NCBI RefSeq assembly: GCF_003073045.1
Contig: NC_037596.1
Coordinates: 6,591,416-6,655,415, forward strand
Source: Pomacea canaliculata
Lineage: Eukaryota > Mollusca > Gastropoda > Architaenioglossa > Ampullariidae
DNA length: 64,000 nt
Reading direction: 5' to 3'
The notes below the pieces were generated by a model. That model saw nothing but the letters and a program-made list of their open reading frames with translations. It had not been told where the DNA came from and searched no databases. A program made the position numbers and the translations under genes. Shown in pieces: positions 12,101 through 23,829 of this stretch (positions within the stretch are counted from its first letter, which is position 1; each line of letters begins with the position of its first letter).

Positions 12101-15100
12101 CAGTTTTCAAAGATTAGAGACGGAAGCTGTGTCTGCCACCATCTTTATCTACCCTGAGAAATCAAATGCTCATTTCTGCAGAGTGGTTGCCGGGTAACTA
12201 GGAGAACAAACCTCAGATAGAGACCTTCTAATATGCGGCTAACCACACTAACTACTAGGCCAACATTGCCAACGATGTCGCAGTACTTTGTTACTATGAA
12301 ACATAAAGAAATCAGCATAAGCGTGGGACTGGAGGAAAAGCAGTCCCTGGCTCAAGTCCAGCTCACGGATGTAGACCTCAGATCAGCACATAGCACAATA
12401 AACAACTGTTCCTAGAGAGAACTACAATATTCTTTGCACGAGGAGCATATCAATGATGGCCGACACATGGTACATGAAAGTTTTAGAAATAATGCATGTT
12501 GGATTTATTTTTACATCGCGGAATAATAAACAGAGAGCAAGTGATGTCAATCTGTACGTGGGCTCAAAAACACCCGGTGTTCATACAAAATTAGTATAGA
12601 TAACTGAAAGATCTTACCTTCTTCACTTCTGCTGTTATAAGATGAAGGATCTGTTGAAGACCTGCGAAGAAATAATCATCATCATCATCGTCACCGCCGC
12701 CGCCGTCGGTAAATGTAGATGTTTGTAGGTAAATGGCATTAAGAGCTGCATACCACACTAATCATTATATATTATATGCATTTATATTATTAAGTTTCTA
12801 GAATGAGCTTGTGAACACCTGAGTTAATCAGTGAATGAAGGATTTCGGTCGGTTGGTTGGTCCAAATCTCCTCGGGTCAATTAATTTAAACAGAACAATC
12901 ATTTAATTCTTTTTATATATAAACTGCGACAGAAAATCAGCTTAATAATTGAAGAAATTGATTTTGGAACTTACATTAGTCGAAGTCTTGAAAACTCTGC
13001 AGACAGACCCACACCAAGGTGAAAGTATTTGTGAGTGTAACCGATCCTGTAACTACTCATAAATGATATCCACGCTTGCATGTAGAGATATATGTTGACT
13101 ACACTTCCGCCCGTGGTACCGAACCAACCCACGACTTAAATCATTAACAACAGTCAGGACGATGGAAAGATCAACAAAATGATATAAAAATGATAGGGAA
13201 AACAATTAGTGGGTGTGTTTCTTTCAGATGTGTGAAGTTGTTTCTTATAACAGAGCAAAACACCTTCTCCATGAAACATAATTTTAGCCACATTAAGATG
13301 TAATTTCCCAACCAATTTTATGAAAGCCTCTACCTCCTAATCCTTATAACAGAGTATAGTAATACTCTTCACCACCTTTAGTGTCTCAGGCTACTCGTTG
13401 TCTGTTGGGTGGACAGAAGCATTTTTCTTGTAAAGATTTAGCTTCGAACATGCAATTTTCTGTTCATCGCACGACTCTCGCGTCTGCGGTGCTTCAAGTC
13501 ACAAGCTTTCTCGTGAAAACGCGTAAAACGTGACTTGGTTAGAAAATATCATACTACCCTACATCTACAAGCCTTTTTAATTGAATAATTAGATCAGGCA
13601 GTTTACTAACTGAAGCAACATTGATGATGTAACATTTACGATTTCGTATTAAAGCAGCTTCACAAATGAATACTGGGCTTTTTTAATGCCTTGGCGCTTT
13701 ATCTCTTTACCAGCCTTTGGGAAATAATAATGACAAAAAGAATAAAGTTGATTTGTAAAGCGCTTATCCCACCATCAAAGGCAACCTCAAATCGCTTTAC
13801 AAGAAAGAAAATCACACAGACATAATAATAATGGATGTTGATCTCAAAACAATTAGTTTAAGTGTCCTTGTCAATATTAACCAAATGAGATATTAAAACA
13901 GAGATCTTTATATGATATCTTAAGTGATAATAAATTAATGATATTGTTTACCTTTAATCCTTTTCCAAGTTACAAAAATGAATACAGCGAACACTGAGAG
14001 CAAAAGAACTCCACCAACCGCAAGCCACAGAGCAAAGAGATGGTTTTGTTGTGGAATGTTGTTTTCTTCATCTGTGTAAAAACAACATGTCTGGGTTTAT
14101 CTTACTTGCACTGTAAATTTTGAGTACGCATTATGAAATTCAAACATTCGCACATATTATTACATTATGTTAAAATGTAGAGTTTAAAAGCATTGCTTGG
14201 AAGAATGATTTGCCAGAGTAAGTCAAGTGGTTCAACCTTTCGCACATTTCAACAATAATTTGGGAAGGTAGGATGAGTGCTCACATCTGCTTTTTCGTAC
14301 TTTAAGGGAACTATAAACCTCGCAAGAAACTCTTTTTTACAGAAAGAGTCTCGAGTGCACTTTTTCAAGCCCCAAGACTCATACGAGAAATGAAAATGCT
14401 TCCTTCTACCCACCCACACGTGGTGGTGATGTATGTATACATACATGCATGTATGTGATGGAACAAACTACTGATATTACTCCATAGCTGTGCAGTATTT
14501 CAGCACCTACCGAAAATGATCTCAAATGTGAAGTTCTCAGCCCCCTGTTCATTGGTGAGCTGTACTGTGTACATGCCAGTCTTTGAAGACGAGGCATTGG
14601 TGAGAACTGCTAGAGTGCACCTGGAGAGGTAGCGGTACTTTGTGTCAGCTTCACAGGAAACTCTTGTATCTGAACTTGGAATGTAAGAGGGTTCCCTGCT
14701 GTTGACCGTTGATTCTGTGAACCACATTCCAGACTCAGCCGGTACCGGGAAAGCGATGACATCAAATTCCATCTCTCTTTTATCTTTAACCTTCAACTTT
14801 TGGCCGTTTGTGGACGACACATTTCGAGGCTTGCCTGATACGTTAAGAAACAGTTATTTTCATGTTAGATGCTAACTGCTTTGATTAACATCTAGTTAAT
14901 GATCGGAATTAAATGAAATATCTAATAAACATATGTTTAGGAAATGTTCATGAATTTATAATTGCTAAATGAATTGTTAATTGATGAGCGAGCAAGGAGA
15001 TTTAAACAACTTGTCGCTGTGACATTAATTTGGACTGTCGTGTGTACAGAACAGGCACAACTTTTGTTTAAAATGCGACTGGTAAAATGTTCAACTTACA

Positions 15101-18100
15101 CAGCACATCAAGACTGAGCGAGGTGTTTAATTTATCTGAAAACTCATTCCACGCGCAGCACGTGTACATGGCCGTGTATTCACAACGAGCTGTGAACGTG
15201 CAGTTAGAAACACATATGACTTTAGAATTCTCATTGTCATTGTCGTTATAAATGGTTTTGTTTGGTGTGGGTCGGCCGTCTGATACACAATTTAAATGCA
15301 GCTGGTGACCTTCAATGACTGTGGCGTTTCTCTCACGATCGTTTGCCAAAAGTCGTGGTGTTTCGGCAGCATCTGTGAAGGTATACACACATGTAAAGGA
15401 AATACAGCAACTAAGATCTGGTACGGAGATTTATCTCCTTTTTATTAAAATTTTCTAGTAATTTGCTAACAGTTAACTTGTATGATCGTTGGAAAACTTT
15501 GAAACAAAGTGTGACTTCCTCTTTAAACAAATCTATTGATATCGGTACGTTGAAGGAGGGACTCCAACCATCTTTATTGCGACAGAATCAGCTAATTATA
15601 CTGGTTTGAATCCATTTCTAGTTTAATTTTTGTGACGAGTATTTTGCATTGCTTAAAATTAATTATATCATCGTTTATTTTTAATGTTGTGGGATCATTG
15701 TAACACTAAAATTATGCTTACGCCGTCGTTTAGTTTCTATAAGACATCATTTTCTTGAACATCTTCAAGAAGAAAGCATGTCGACATTAAAATTTTATCT
15801 TGGTGAATACTCTTTTCCGTTCGAAAGTCACGTGACACATATATCGGAGCACAGTAAACATATCTTCCGGTCTCAGTCTTTGCTTGCGGTTAAACCTTCA
15901 TGTTAACTGTGAACAGCCTACATGCAATTTTTGTGTTCTTGACGTATTCTGACGACAAGTGCTTGCAAGCTATTGAAAATTTATCTCACTGAAGTCAAAA
16001 GTATATTTACTTACATCCCACACTAGCAGTGTAGGTCTGTCCTCGTATGGTGTCTGCCTTCCAGATGATGTCACATCTGAAGCTCTTACCATGATCCAGA
16101 CGAGTGAGAGTCTGAGTATAGTGTAGTCCTTGTGACGAGGGAACACTTTGCCCTTCTGTGACTGCCGACTCCTTGTTTGTCTCATTACCTGTGATCCACC
16201 TCAGATACCCTGCAGGTTCTCCCAGACTAGTGGTATTACAGGTACAGGTAACATCATAGTTCTCTAGTACGTATGGATGTGGACTACAGGACACGGTTGG
16301 TGACCTAGGTCGTTCTAAAGAAAATATAACAGCTCTTCAGTGTTTATGCGTATGTTTGAATATATCTATACATGGCTGCAGACAAAAACAGCATAAGAAG
16401 AAATTTAAAATGTGTTTAAGACCTACCCGACAATCTCGCGCTGTTTTGTAGTTAATCCATACATGTATAAATTCATATACGCATATATTGACAAACAACG
16501 TTTTACGCGAAACCGACGGCAAAACACTGCCATGCATACCTATAGTATTTAAACAAGGACGTTAAACTAAATTTGTAAAATATTTGATCTTTCAATGTGT
16601 ATCATGGAAATATCCCCTGCACGTTATAAACAACTGCCTTTCCTCTAAGTGTACGACGTTGATATCTACCTTGTGTGTGATAACATGAAGTATCTGACTT
16701 TTCCGTAAACAGAAGGTGTTAACTAGCTGTGAAGACAAAAGCGTTCAGTTACCGACTGCAAACCACTTGTTCTGAACAATTAATGGTGGTCCACCATGTG
16801 AGAGTAAGACAACATAGCCATAGCGACCTTCTTGCTGTGGGAGAGTGGTAATGAACTGACAGGAACCTGACATCTTGACTTCACTCCAGGTGATCCTCTC
16901 GTTAGTCGGGGATGTCACCATGGTAACTGTTTCCAGGGTCTGGTTTTCTGACTAGAAATAAATATAATAAACAAAGTTAATAAAAATATAATACTTTAAT
17001 TGCCCGAGTGTAAGCTTAGTGTAAATGCGGGATTTATATAGCACATACTCACGCTCGTAAGGACAGAGAAGGCACAATATACAAAGGACTAGCATTGTGT
17101 GAACTGTTGTTATGAGTAATGCACAAGGAAGAGGTGTGTTTTTGTTGCTACAATAGAGTGTAAACAGAAGTTAAGAAAATCAGTAAATGAAAGCATCATT
17201 CAAAAGGTGAAAATAAAGCAAGGATGATACACATTTTCAGTAATTATTAAATAATGTTGTTCTCGTTTCATTCGTCTTTACAATTCATCGTATTTATCTT
17301 TAACATGTTTGTAACTGATATATCCCTCTTACGCAGAAAGACTATAACATCTGTCATGAGGTTGGGGTAGTATTTATGTATTTTTCTATGATCATTTGGA
17401 TCTTGACACCAGGCTATTTTGAAAATAACCTAGACTCCAATGGTGCTATTAATAAAAAAAGTACACCAAATTAAAAGAAATCGCAAATCTCCGTAATTTT
17501 CAGTAGACATTTTTTTCTTCATTCAGTGCACAACACATCAATATAATGTTTGTATTTCCTACTTTATGTATTTGCTAGGCATTAGAAGCAAAATGCAATC
17601 ACCAAACAGGCAGCACACAGGTGCCACGACTACCACTATTATAACTGCTCACTGTAAAGACCAGTGCTAAGAGAAATATTTATTATCCATTTTATTTTTT
17701 CATAACAAATGTCCATGCTGTTGCGTTCACATAGTACATAAATAATCTTGCGCATAGAACAAACACAATACCAAACTTTGAGAAAAAAAATGAAAGAGTA
17801 TTAGTAATAAAGAGATGTCTAATCGTGATAATACACTCTACTGCCAAATTAAAACTGCCTATATGAAATGCAAAGGATTGAATACTGATTACGGTTGTAA
17901 AATACATTATGTTTATGTCGAAGTAGCTGACACGTGTACATGGCCCGAGAAGAGTAGATACTGGCGATGACACATGACACATTTATACTCCAAGAAATGT
18001 TCTCCGCTGTGCATGACACGCCCTCTGGTGGATCTGTTTAAAAAGTATATGATCATATCTGAAATCATCAATCACATTTCATTAAAAGTCCATTTTAAAA

Positions 18101-19868
18101 ATATTCAGTTAAGGAGGAAATGTGAAGGCATTTGAATGTGAATTGGAGCTTCACTTTTTTGCGTTAAGGCATCATATCAAGTAAAACTATACACATGTAA
18201 TAGAGAGAGAAGGTGACAGAGAAGGAAAAGGGAGATAAAATTAAACAAAGCCAATCTCTAGATTAAGTGCAACACTGACAATTTTCACTTAATTGTTCAA
18301 AACATAAGGTGACTTATCAAAATAAGCATTTACAATCATTAAGTGGTCTCTACCAAATGGTAAACAATAAGTTATTCAAATATCAAATATATTATATTAT
18401 AAAAAGTTATTCAAATATCGGTCTACTGGGAGCTGATTTTTTTACCTACATTGTAAAAAGTATACATATAATCAATTTCTATGTCACTAAGTGTAAAGAA
18501 CGATGGCAGAGAGCATTATCACATTTAATTGTATACATCTTGTGTGTACATATGTGTGTGTGTGCGTGCGCGTGCACTTACACACATAGTGTAGCCCACA
18601 GCTAGATGACATGTTATCTACATCACGTGTACAACTCAGTGTACCATTCACAAGCTGGACGTTTTGATGTAACTTGGTGTTGTTGACAGGGTTAATGACC
18701 AAGGTTGTCACACGATTGTTTATGACACTAGCGGTAAACAGCCCGTCAAATGTGTTCATCACAACACACTTTATGTTGCACGTTGCTAGTGTGACTCCCG
18801 TCATTCTCTTCTCTCCTTCCATCATTCGCTTGTCCTCAAAATGTAGTCGCCATTGTACAGGTCCCTCAGCTGTGCAGTTGAAACGAGTTTGGCGGTCAGC
18901 AGGTACATCCTGTACACCGTCACTACCACAGGGCGAGAGGCTGACTCCTGTCACATGTCAACAGTAGGAATATTATGCCATTTATTTCTGATTTTCTCAT
19001 TACTAAAGGTGCACATTATAAAAATACTATAATCAGTCCGCTCTATATTTACTTTTTTATTCAATAGAATCATATAGACGTACGTCGGCCCGGATAGACA
19101 GCAGTCTTTCAGTTTATGATTGTGGACTGAAGTTTGTATTTTATTATGAGATAAACTGTATATTTATATTTCCCTATAAAAATTATGTAATGTTGTTTAA
19201 CGATATAAAAATCTTTTTGATGAAAAATATTAAGGAAAACGAACTACCCACCTATTTTGGCACAATTAACTTTTTACATTCTATCTCACTCAAACTATAC
19301 TTTATGGGCTTTTATGCGTTATTTATTCAAATAACATTTACAAGTGACGACTTTCGAATGCGGCTGTGCGAATGAATGAGACACGACTTATGTAGAAACC
19401 TGTTTTGTGCATACAATTGTGTACGAATTTTAATCGAGCTGCAACTGAATTGCCCTCTGGGATAAATAAAGTATTATCTTATCTCCACGCTCATCGGAGA
19501 ACTTCACAAGTATTGAGTCGCTGAAAATTTAATTCTTTCCCCTTTTGCTTCTTTTTCAATGGTTACATAAGTGTTCTAAGCGAGAAAATATGAAGTATTA
19601 TTTTCACACCCTTATCTTTTGTACAACATAGTGCATAGTCTTTAATTATCCTTGCTAAAATTTTTGTGTCTCTCTATTGTAAGTCTCCCGACAAGTAATT
19701 CATTACTCAACGTGGTGCATGTTATCCACAGTGTACATAATATATCTGAATCTTAAAACTGTGACAAGTGATGAAGACTTCACCTCTGCTGAACGTAAGA
19801 TCAGGAAGACTGAGAAGAGTCCCCACGAAGATCACTATCCTCCTGTCAATGGTCCAGATGTGCAGCAT
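8821..19868 (-). CDS. gene B: five-Ig-unit receptor with ITIM-type tail
   Basis: Fourteen exons on the minus strand, from 5' to 3': 19868-19784, 18947-18582, 18033-17906, 16951-16753, 16314-16015, 15372-15100, 14834-14511, 14071-13952, 12996-12975, 12661-12618, 12035-11979, 11680-11504, 11030-10896, 9119-8821. All are GT-AG, phases are compatible, and the product is about 842 aa. Residues 1-28 are the signal peptide; about 29-150, 151-259, 260-359, 360-450 and 451-558 are Ig-like units; the membrane helix lies in 559-598 and the tail in 599-842. Tail tyrosines sit in IIYEIP, PLYAVV, VVYAVV (fits the ITIM V-x-Y-x-x-V), PVYTNT, LIYVTP and ADYCTL. ITIM receptors recruit SH2 phosphatases in vertebrates; that role here is inference. 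Exon order, phases and several exon lengths match gene C. The last junction is the least certain: an acceptor 13 nt upstream (9132) exists but gives another phase, and exon 13 read through ends almost at once in TGA. Confidence 0.9.
9133..10895. other. gene B intron 13
   Basis: Non-coding sequence with a CA run near 10635. A GTAAGT donor-like site on the plus strand near 10126 follows a purine-rich stretch, but I could not build an exon on it. Confidence 0.4.
10896..11030 (-). CDS. gene B exon 13, tail with ITIM
   Basis: A 135-nt phase 1-1 exon with ESEYPRDMEVVYAVVDKV. V-V-Y-A-V-V fits the ITIM consensus. The YAVVDK core repeats that of exon 12, so the two exons may be an old internal duplication. 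Confidence 0.85.
11504..11680 (-). CDS. gene B exon 12, tail with YAVV motif
   Basis: A 177-nt phase 1-1 exon starting VPLTMRP and containing ETPLYAVVDKKRK. Position Y-2 is P, so it is a Y-x-x-V motif rather than a strict ITIM. It aligns with gene C exon 12. Confidence 0.88.
11979..12035 (-). CDS. gene B exon 11, tail with YxxP motif
   Basis: A 57-nt phase 1-1 exon ending TAEIIYEIPCDS. The IIYEIP core is identical in gene C. Y-x-x-P is the known preference of Crk-type SH2 domains; binding here is inference. Confidence 0.85.
12080..12277 (-). mobile_element. tRNA-derived SINE in intron 10 of gene B
   Basis: On the minus strand the head reads TGGCCTAGTAGTTAGTGTG (box A pattern), followed about 30 nt later by GAGGTTTGTTCTCC (a decayed box B). 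About 120 nt of tail follow. No clear target duplication was found, so the ends are approximate. Confidence 0.6.
12618..12661 (-). CDS. gene B exon 10, tail
   Basis: A 44-nt phase 2-1 exon encoding SSTDPSSYNSRSEE between acceptor CTTCGCAG and donor GTAAGATC. Gene C exon 10 ends similarly in YRSRRDEE. Confidence 0.8.
12975..12996 (-). CDS. gene B exon 9, 22-nt microexon
   Basis: Acceptor TCTGTCTGCAG and donor GTAAGTTCC bracket 22 nt (phase 1-2) encoding FSRLRL. Gene C has a microexon of the same length, phase and donor at 54266-54287, which supports it strongly. Confidence 0.8.
13750..13803. repeat. short hairpin repeat (GCGCTTTACAA family)
   Basis: TTGTAAAGCG and CGCTTTACAA form inverted arms around a loop of about 28 nt. 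A related stretch occurs at 37618-37690. Short repeats of this kind are common in marine invertebrate DNA. Confidence 0.45.
13952..14071 (-). CDS. gene B exon 8, membrane helix
   Basis: A 120-nt phase 1-1 exon. It has a short acidic linker (DEENNIP), the helix ALWLAVGGVLLLSVFAVFIF and the basic stop-transfer WKRIK. The helix carries no charged residue. Confidence 0.92.
14511..14834 (-). CDS. gene B exon 7, Ig-like unit 5
   Basis: A 324-nt phase 1-1 exon starting CKPRNVSSTNG. It has VPAESGMWF, RVSCEAD, CTLAVL and a final strand pattern GMYTVQLTNEQGAENFTFEI. It matches gene C exon 7 throughout. Confidence 0.9.
15100..15372 (-). CDS. gene B exon 6, Ig-like unit 4 (I/C2 type)
   Basis: A 273-nt phase 1-1 exon. 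LHLNCVSDGRPTPN supplies the first cysteine and CEYTAMYTCCAWN supplies the Y-x-C of the F strand, the clearest Ig signature in the gene. Confidence 0.92.
16015..16314 (-). CDS. gene B exon 5, Ig-like unit 3
   Basis: A 300-nt phase 1-1 exon. Landmarks: PTVSCSPHPYVLENY, VTCTCNTTSLG, PAGYLRW and SFRCDIIW. The paired cysteines and central W fit an Ig fold. Confidence 0.9.
16753..16951 (-). CDS. gene B exon 4, second half of Ig-like unit 2
   Basis: A 199-nt phase 0-1 exon with TMVTSPTNERITWSEVK, SGSCQF and EGRYGYVVLLSHGG. The length is identical to gene C exon 4, which also has the MVTSPTxE and SGSC landmarks. Confidence 0.88.
17906..18033 (-). CDS. gene B exon 3, first half of Ig-like unit 2
   Basis: A 128-nt phase 1-0 exon beginning PPEGVSCTAENISW and containing MYTCQLL. 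It has exactly the length and phases of exon 3 in gene C. The donor is AAT/GTATTT, which is weaker than the others. Confidence 0.8.
18545..18581. repeat. GT-rich run at the exon 2 donor of gene B
   Basis: A TGTGTG/TGCGTG run lies directly against the donor of gene B exon 2, only a few bases into the intron. Length changes here could affect splicing. Confidence 0.7.
18582..18947 (-). CDS. gene B exon 2, Ig-like unit 1
   Basis: A 366-nt phase 1-1 exon. It begins GVSLSPCG and contains FNC, a W in VQWRLHF, several cysteines and a closing CGLHYVC. It matches exon 2 of gene C, including the LSPCG start and the HYVC/NYVC end. It is probably a V-like Ig fold, on the C...W...C pattern only. Confidence 0.85.
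19784..19868 (-). CDS. gene B exon 1, signal peptide
   Basis: The ATG at 19868 opens 28 codons with the hydrophobic core IVIFVGTLLSLP, then SRG across a phase-1 donor (CAGAG, GTGAAG). Gene C has the same ending and donor at 63203. Confidence 0.85.
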
Positions 19869-21104
19869 TTTTGTTTTTGTGAAAGTGACATTGATGTCAT
19901 GTTATTCTATATTCATTTCAGGTCTGCTTGGTACAGATAACATGTAACCACGCATCACTATGAAGCACATTATGTGGCAGGAAGAAAGAAAGACCTTGTT
20001 ACTTCGGTGCCTCTTGTCGTCTGGTCCGCGAACGTGCGGAGTCCTTATATATATATATGTGTGTGGCTTAACACCAAACCACAGAAACTGCGAGTAACTG
20101 CATGACGTCAAAGCCGTTGAAATCAGAAACAGTCCGTTGTCAGGTTGCCATCTATACTAACGGTGGCGGTTTTTTGTTGTTTGTTTTTGATACACTAAAG
20201 ACAAAAATATATATTATTTTTGGAAAGATGCAGACTAACTTAGACCTTAATTCCACGTGTCAAACACTTGATCAGCTCCTCTGGTCGTAATGTTGTCTTA
20301 GAGCGACATATTACAGTGTACCAAATGTACCTACGTTTATTGTTTCTATATATATATAAAGTCCTCTTTTCACTAGTCAAAATGTTATATGTAAGCGCTC
20401 AACTGGATATTGCTAGCACACGAGCACCTGTAGATCTTGTCTGTAAAAAAAAAAAATAATAATAACAAAAACAACAAATGCAAAATTTTAAAAGCGCATA
20501 TAAAAGACTTTTCGGATTAATAAAGTTCCGTTGTTATTGAAGGTACGTCTCAACATCACCAGGACTTTCAAAGAAATAGCAGCAGAGAATAGTACATTGA
20601 GTTCGAAGTGATATTTAAATGCTAAATTAATTAGTATCAAGACCTTAATTCAGACTGCAATGACGTTTGAGATTAATTGCCCTTCGTCTTCCTCGAGACA
20701 TCGAGGATTCGTACAGCTCACATCTAGAGTGTAGCAGACAGGAGGTCAGCTGGACTGTATAACTCAGTATTTGAGTAAACTGTACTGATGTTAGTTAACC
20801 TTAAAGTGACGTGTGTTCTTCTCGTTACAGCCACTAGCGTATGATGAACTTTAACTGCCACTTCTTTATCTTCGAGGGTTCCTTAAGGTTTTTAAATATT
20901 TTGTCGTACACATGCATGAGTCGGTATGTATATGACACTAGCTTTTCTGACTTTACTGATGCACCAGTGATAGATTATGTGCCGGTAACTGTGCACCATG
21001 TCAGAGACATGGCAAAGTGGCCAAAGTGCACTGGATCCTACTCTGATTAAATCTTTTTTTTGAGTGAATCCTGACAACTCTTATTAATTACCTACTCTCG
21101 ACCT
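19869..21104. other. upstream region of gene B
   Basis: Non-coding sequence upstream of the gene B start codon, with short TA and A-rich runs at 20050, 20345 and 20445. It presumably contains the promoter and 5' UTR, but no core element can be assigned. Confidence 0.4.
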
Positions 21105-21835
21105 ACTGTGTACTTACAGTCGTGTACTTATTCACATGCATGCCACATCAATAATAAGCCATGGGTCCTCAGCAACTTGAAGAAATGTCAAAATGAGAAA
21201 AAAATTGATTAAAAATTGAGTTAGAGTAGGAATTAAAATGGACAGCAAGGGTGGCTAAAATGAGGTATGAAAAAATAAAGCTGAGATAACACTTTTTTGG
21301 GGGATGTTAAAAATGCATGGAAAGGGCTAAGATTATGCTAGGAAAAACATCAACAGAGGATCATTTAGCTATCTCATTCCACTTTGCCAATGATATCAAA
21401 ACCTTTTATGTCAATGAGGTTAATCAATTTTGCAATGGTTAGTGTGTTGCACATATGTCCATGACATGCAATATAAGTGTTGGATCCATGGCTGCTCGGT
21501 CCTGTTCTGACCACATTAACCCAGAAATGCTCTAGGCTATTGAAAGGGTAGTCATCTCAACTAGGTCATGCTTTTACTCGGGTTTTTCACCTATTCTTAG
21601 ACACTCATTTTATGCCACATCTGGCAGTCATCCACAATTAATCCTGTGGTAAACAAAGCCAGTGAATGTGACTTGAATGATTTGTGCCAAATGGCCTTGA
21701 CCTCTACACTTTCAAAGACACAGAAAAGGCTCTTTGTAACCTGCTGACCTTCTCTGGCTGATCTGATGGACCTTTTATGATTTGCATATTGGCATGTAAG
21801 GGAAAGAGGAGGATGAAATAATATTTAAACCTAAT
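21105..21835 (+). mobile_element. dead LINE fragment, CR1/L2-like reverse transcriptase
   Basis: Translation on the plus strand, across several stops and shifts, gives blocks typical of CR1/L2 LINE ORF2: INNKPWVLSNLKK near 21150, KNAWKGLRLCLGKTST near 21310, then WQSSTINPVVNKASECDLND near 21625 and LCQMALTSTLSKTQKR after it, close to the known family pattern W-x-x-S-x-I-x-P-V...LNDYRPVALTS. At least two stop codons follow (TGA near 21740 and 21776). It is truncated at both ends and the right end stops just before the Harbinger-like element. Confidence 0.75.
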
Positions 21836-21900
21836 CTCTTAGACATTCATAATATTATAACCTTCGCACAAGTGTTTTGTTTATTTCTCAACTACAGTGG

Positions 21901-21939
21901 CGTGTTGCATAGCACGTAGCGAATCGAGCGAAGCTAGCC
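21901..21939 (+). repeat. left terminal inverted repeat of the Harbinger-like element
   Basis: Begins CGTGTTGCATAG and pairs with 25254-25291 read on the other strand. Confidence 0.85.
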
Positions 21940-22589
21940 TAGCGAATCTAGCGGTTAGCGAAAGCTAGCGGTCCCTGTGCAACGCAGTGTAGCCGGAAGC
22001 CAGAGTTTCAAGATGGCCGACATAAGGCGAGGTTTGAGTGAAGTCTTTGTTTTACAAGCTACACCCCGTCGTGCTGTAGCCAAACCGTCACAAATAAATA
22101 TCAAGCTTGCGGCCCACCTGTCCACTGAAAGTAAATCAGGACAGTAATGAAAATTCCAATGCCCACATGATCGGTTTCGTCGAAGTCATCGTTCCAGGAT
22201 ACTCGACGTTCCAGTTCAAATCTCACTTCGAATGTTCCCGGACGCCTTTGATGTAAGTTAACGTAATAAAATAAAGTAAAATGTAATAAACTTAATAAAA
22301 TATATAATAAAAATGCAAATCAATTTAAGGAATGTGAACCGTCCAAGATATATATATATGCATAAATGTATCCACTAAACATATCTACAATAATGCTCAC
22401 ACACACACACACATAAACACAAGCTTTCATAGAGATCTTTTGTGAAATTTTTCAGGTTCTCAAGGCTTGGATGAGCCTCATCTGCCACAGCAACGTGGTT
22501 CAACAATAGAAAAATCTGCTTGCCACCTTGTGGTTGCTGGCACCAAAAATCACCATCAGATGTATTCACCTATATTTGCCATACCACGT

Positions 22590-23110
22590 CTATAGCAAAG
22601 CATCCATCATCAGTGTCTGCTTTTTCTCTTCCACCAACATTTATTATTTCATTATATAATTTGAATATTTTGCATAAATATCTCTTGCATTTGTATCAAC
22701 ATGCATAATTTCTTTCCCCATGCAAATTGAGATGTACATGTCTTTGTGTCACCATCATTAATAAGTTGTCCACCATGTGCATATATTATATGATATGTGC
22801 ATTTATATTTATGGTTGGTGTGATTTAGCAGTTGTGCTTATATGTTGTCTACATACTGAAGTGACACAGCAGCAGCAAGTATTGTCATACACCATATGGC
22901 TGTGTATTTTTTCATCAGTGTACAGTTCTCTCCCAGCACCTTTATTATTTCCATTGCATAATTTGAATTTTTATATCATATCTCTTGCATTTGTATCACC
23001 ACTATGATTTGTTTTTATTCGTGTAAATTGAGGAGTGTGCGTGTCTTTAATTCCTGTCACCATCCTTAATAATTTTCTTTGTCACCAGATGCATGTCATG
23101 TTCTGTGCTT
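22590..23110 (+). repeat. two diverged direct repeats inside the Harbinger-like element
   Basis: 22590-22800 and about 22885-23110 share TTTATTATTTC, ATAATTTGAAT, TCTCTTGCATTTGTATCA and TCACCATC.TTAATAA in the same order. The unit is about 290 bp in period. It has no coding meaning that I can see. Confidence 0.7.
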
Positions 23111-23829
23111 TTCAATGAACTAGAGTGTCACTTTTTGTGTTTAGCTTTGATGCAACACTTTTCCAGTTATAATTTCTCATTTGATTATCATGTAATGTGT
23201 TTTATCATATAATAAATTTTCATTTGATTTTACTTATCCATGGTAGAAACAAGTGTGCTTTATTGTGTACATGATTATCAGGTAAATCAGGAGTTTTTGG
23301 TTTTTAACGGTCACAGTGAAAAAAAAAAGACATTTGTAAGGGCGTGTAAGTTTTTTTATTTAGTACTAAAATCAAGACAGTGACAATATCCTTTATTCAG
23401 TAGGGTTGTACTAATAACCGATACTGGGAGAGGTGAGGAGTCTCCTGAGACATTCCTTGCTGTTCTTGCTTCTTTGTAGGGGTGGCACATCGCTGGGTAT
23501 TGGAGATCTCAGAGAGAGTGTTAACTGAAAAATAAATATTAATGAATTATGACCAATATATGAGTATGGAAAACCCAAATATGTCTAGCCTGTATGCCCA
23601 TGGTAACTGCTCTTGCTGGAACAGTGCATGAATAAAAAAAGTTCCTATACTGAACTTTTTACATATCTAGACTCATCTCTTTGTGGCAGAACAGACTTTG
23701 TCACTACCCTCCCCAAATACCTGTAGGAAAAGAAGCATTAAACAATTAATACTTGAACTGTCAAATGTTTTACTAAATATGGCTATACTAAAATTATGCT
23801 TTACTTGCTTATTTTGTTATAAATGGTTC

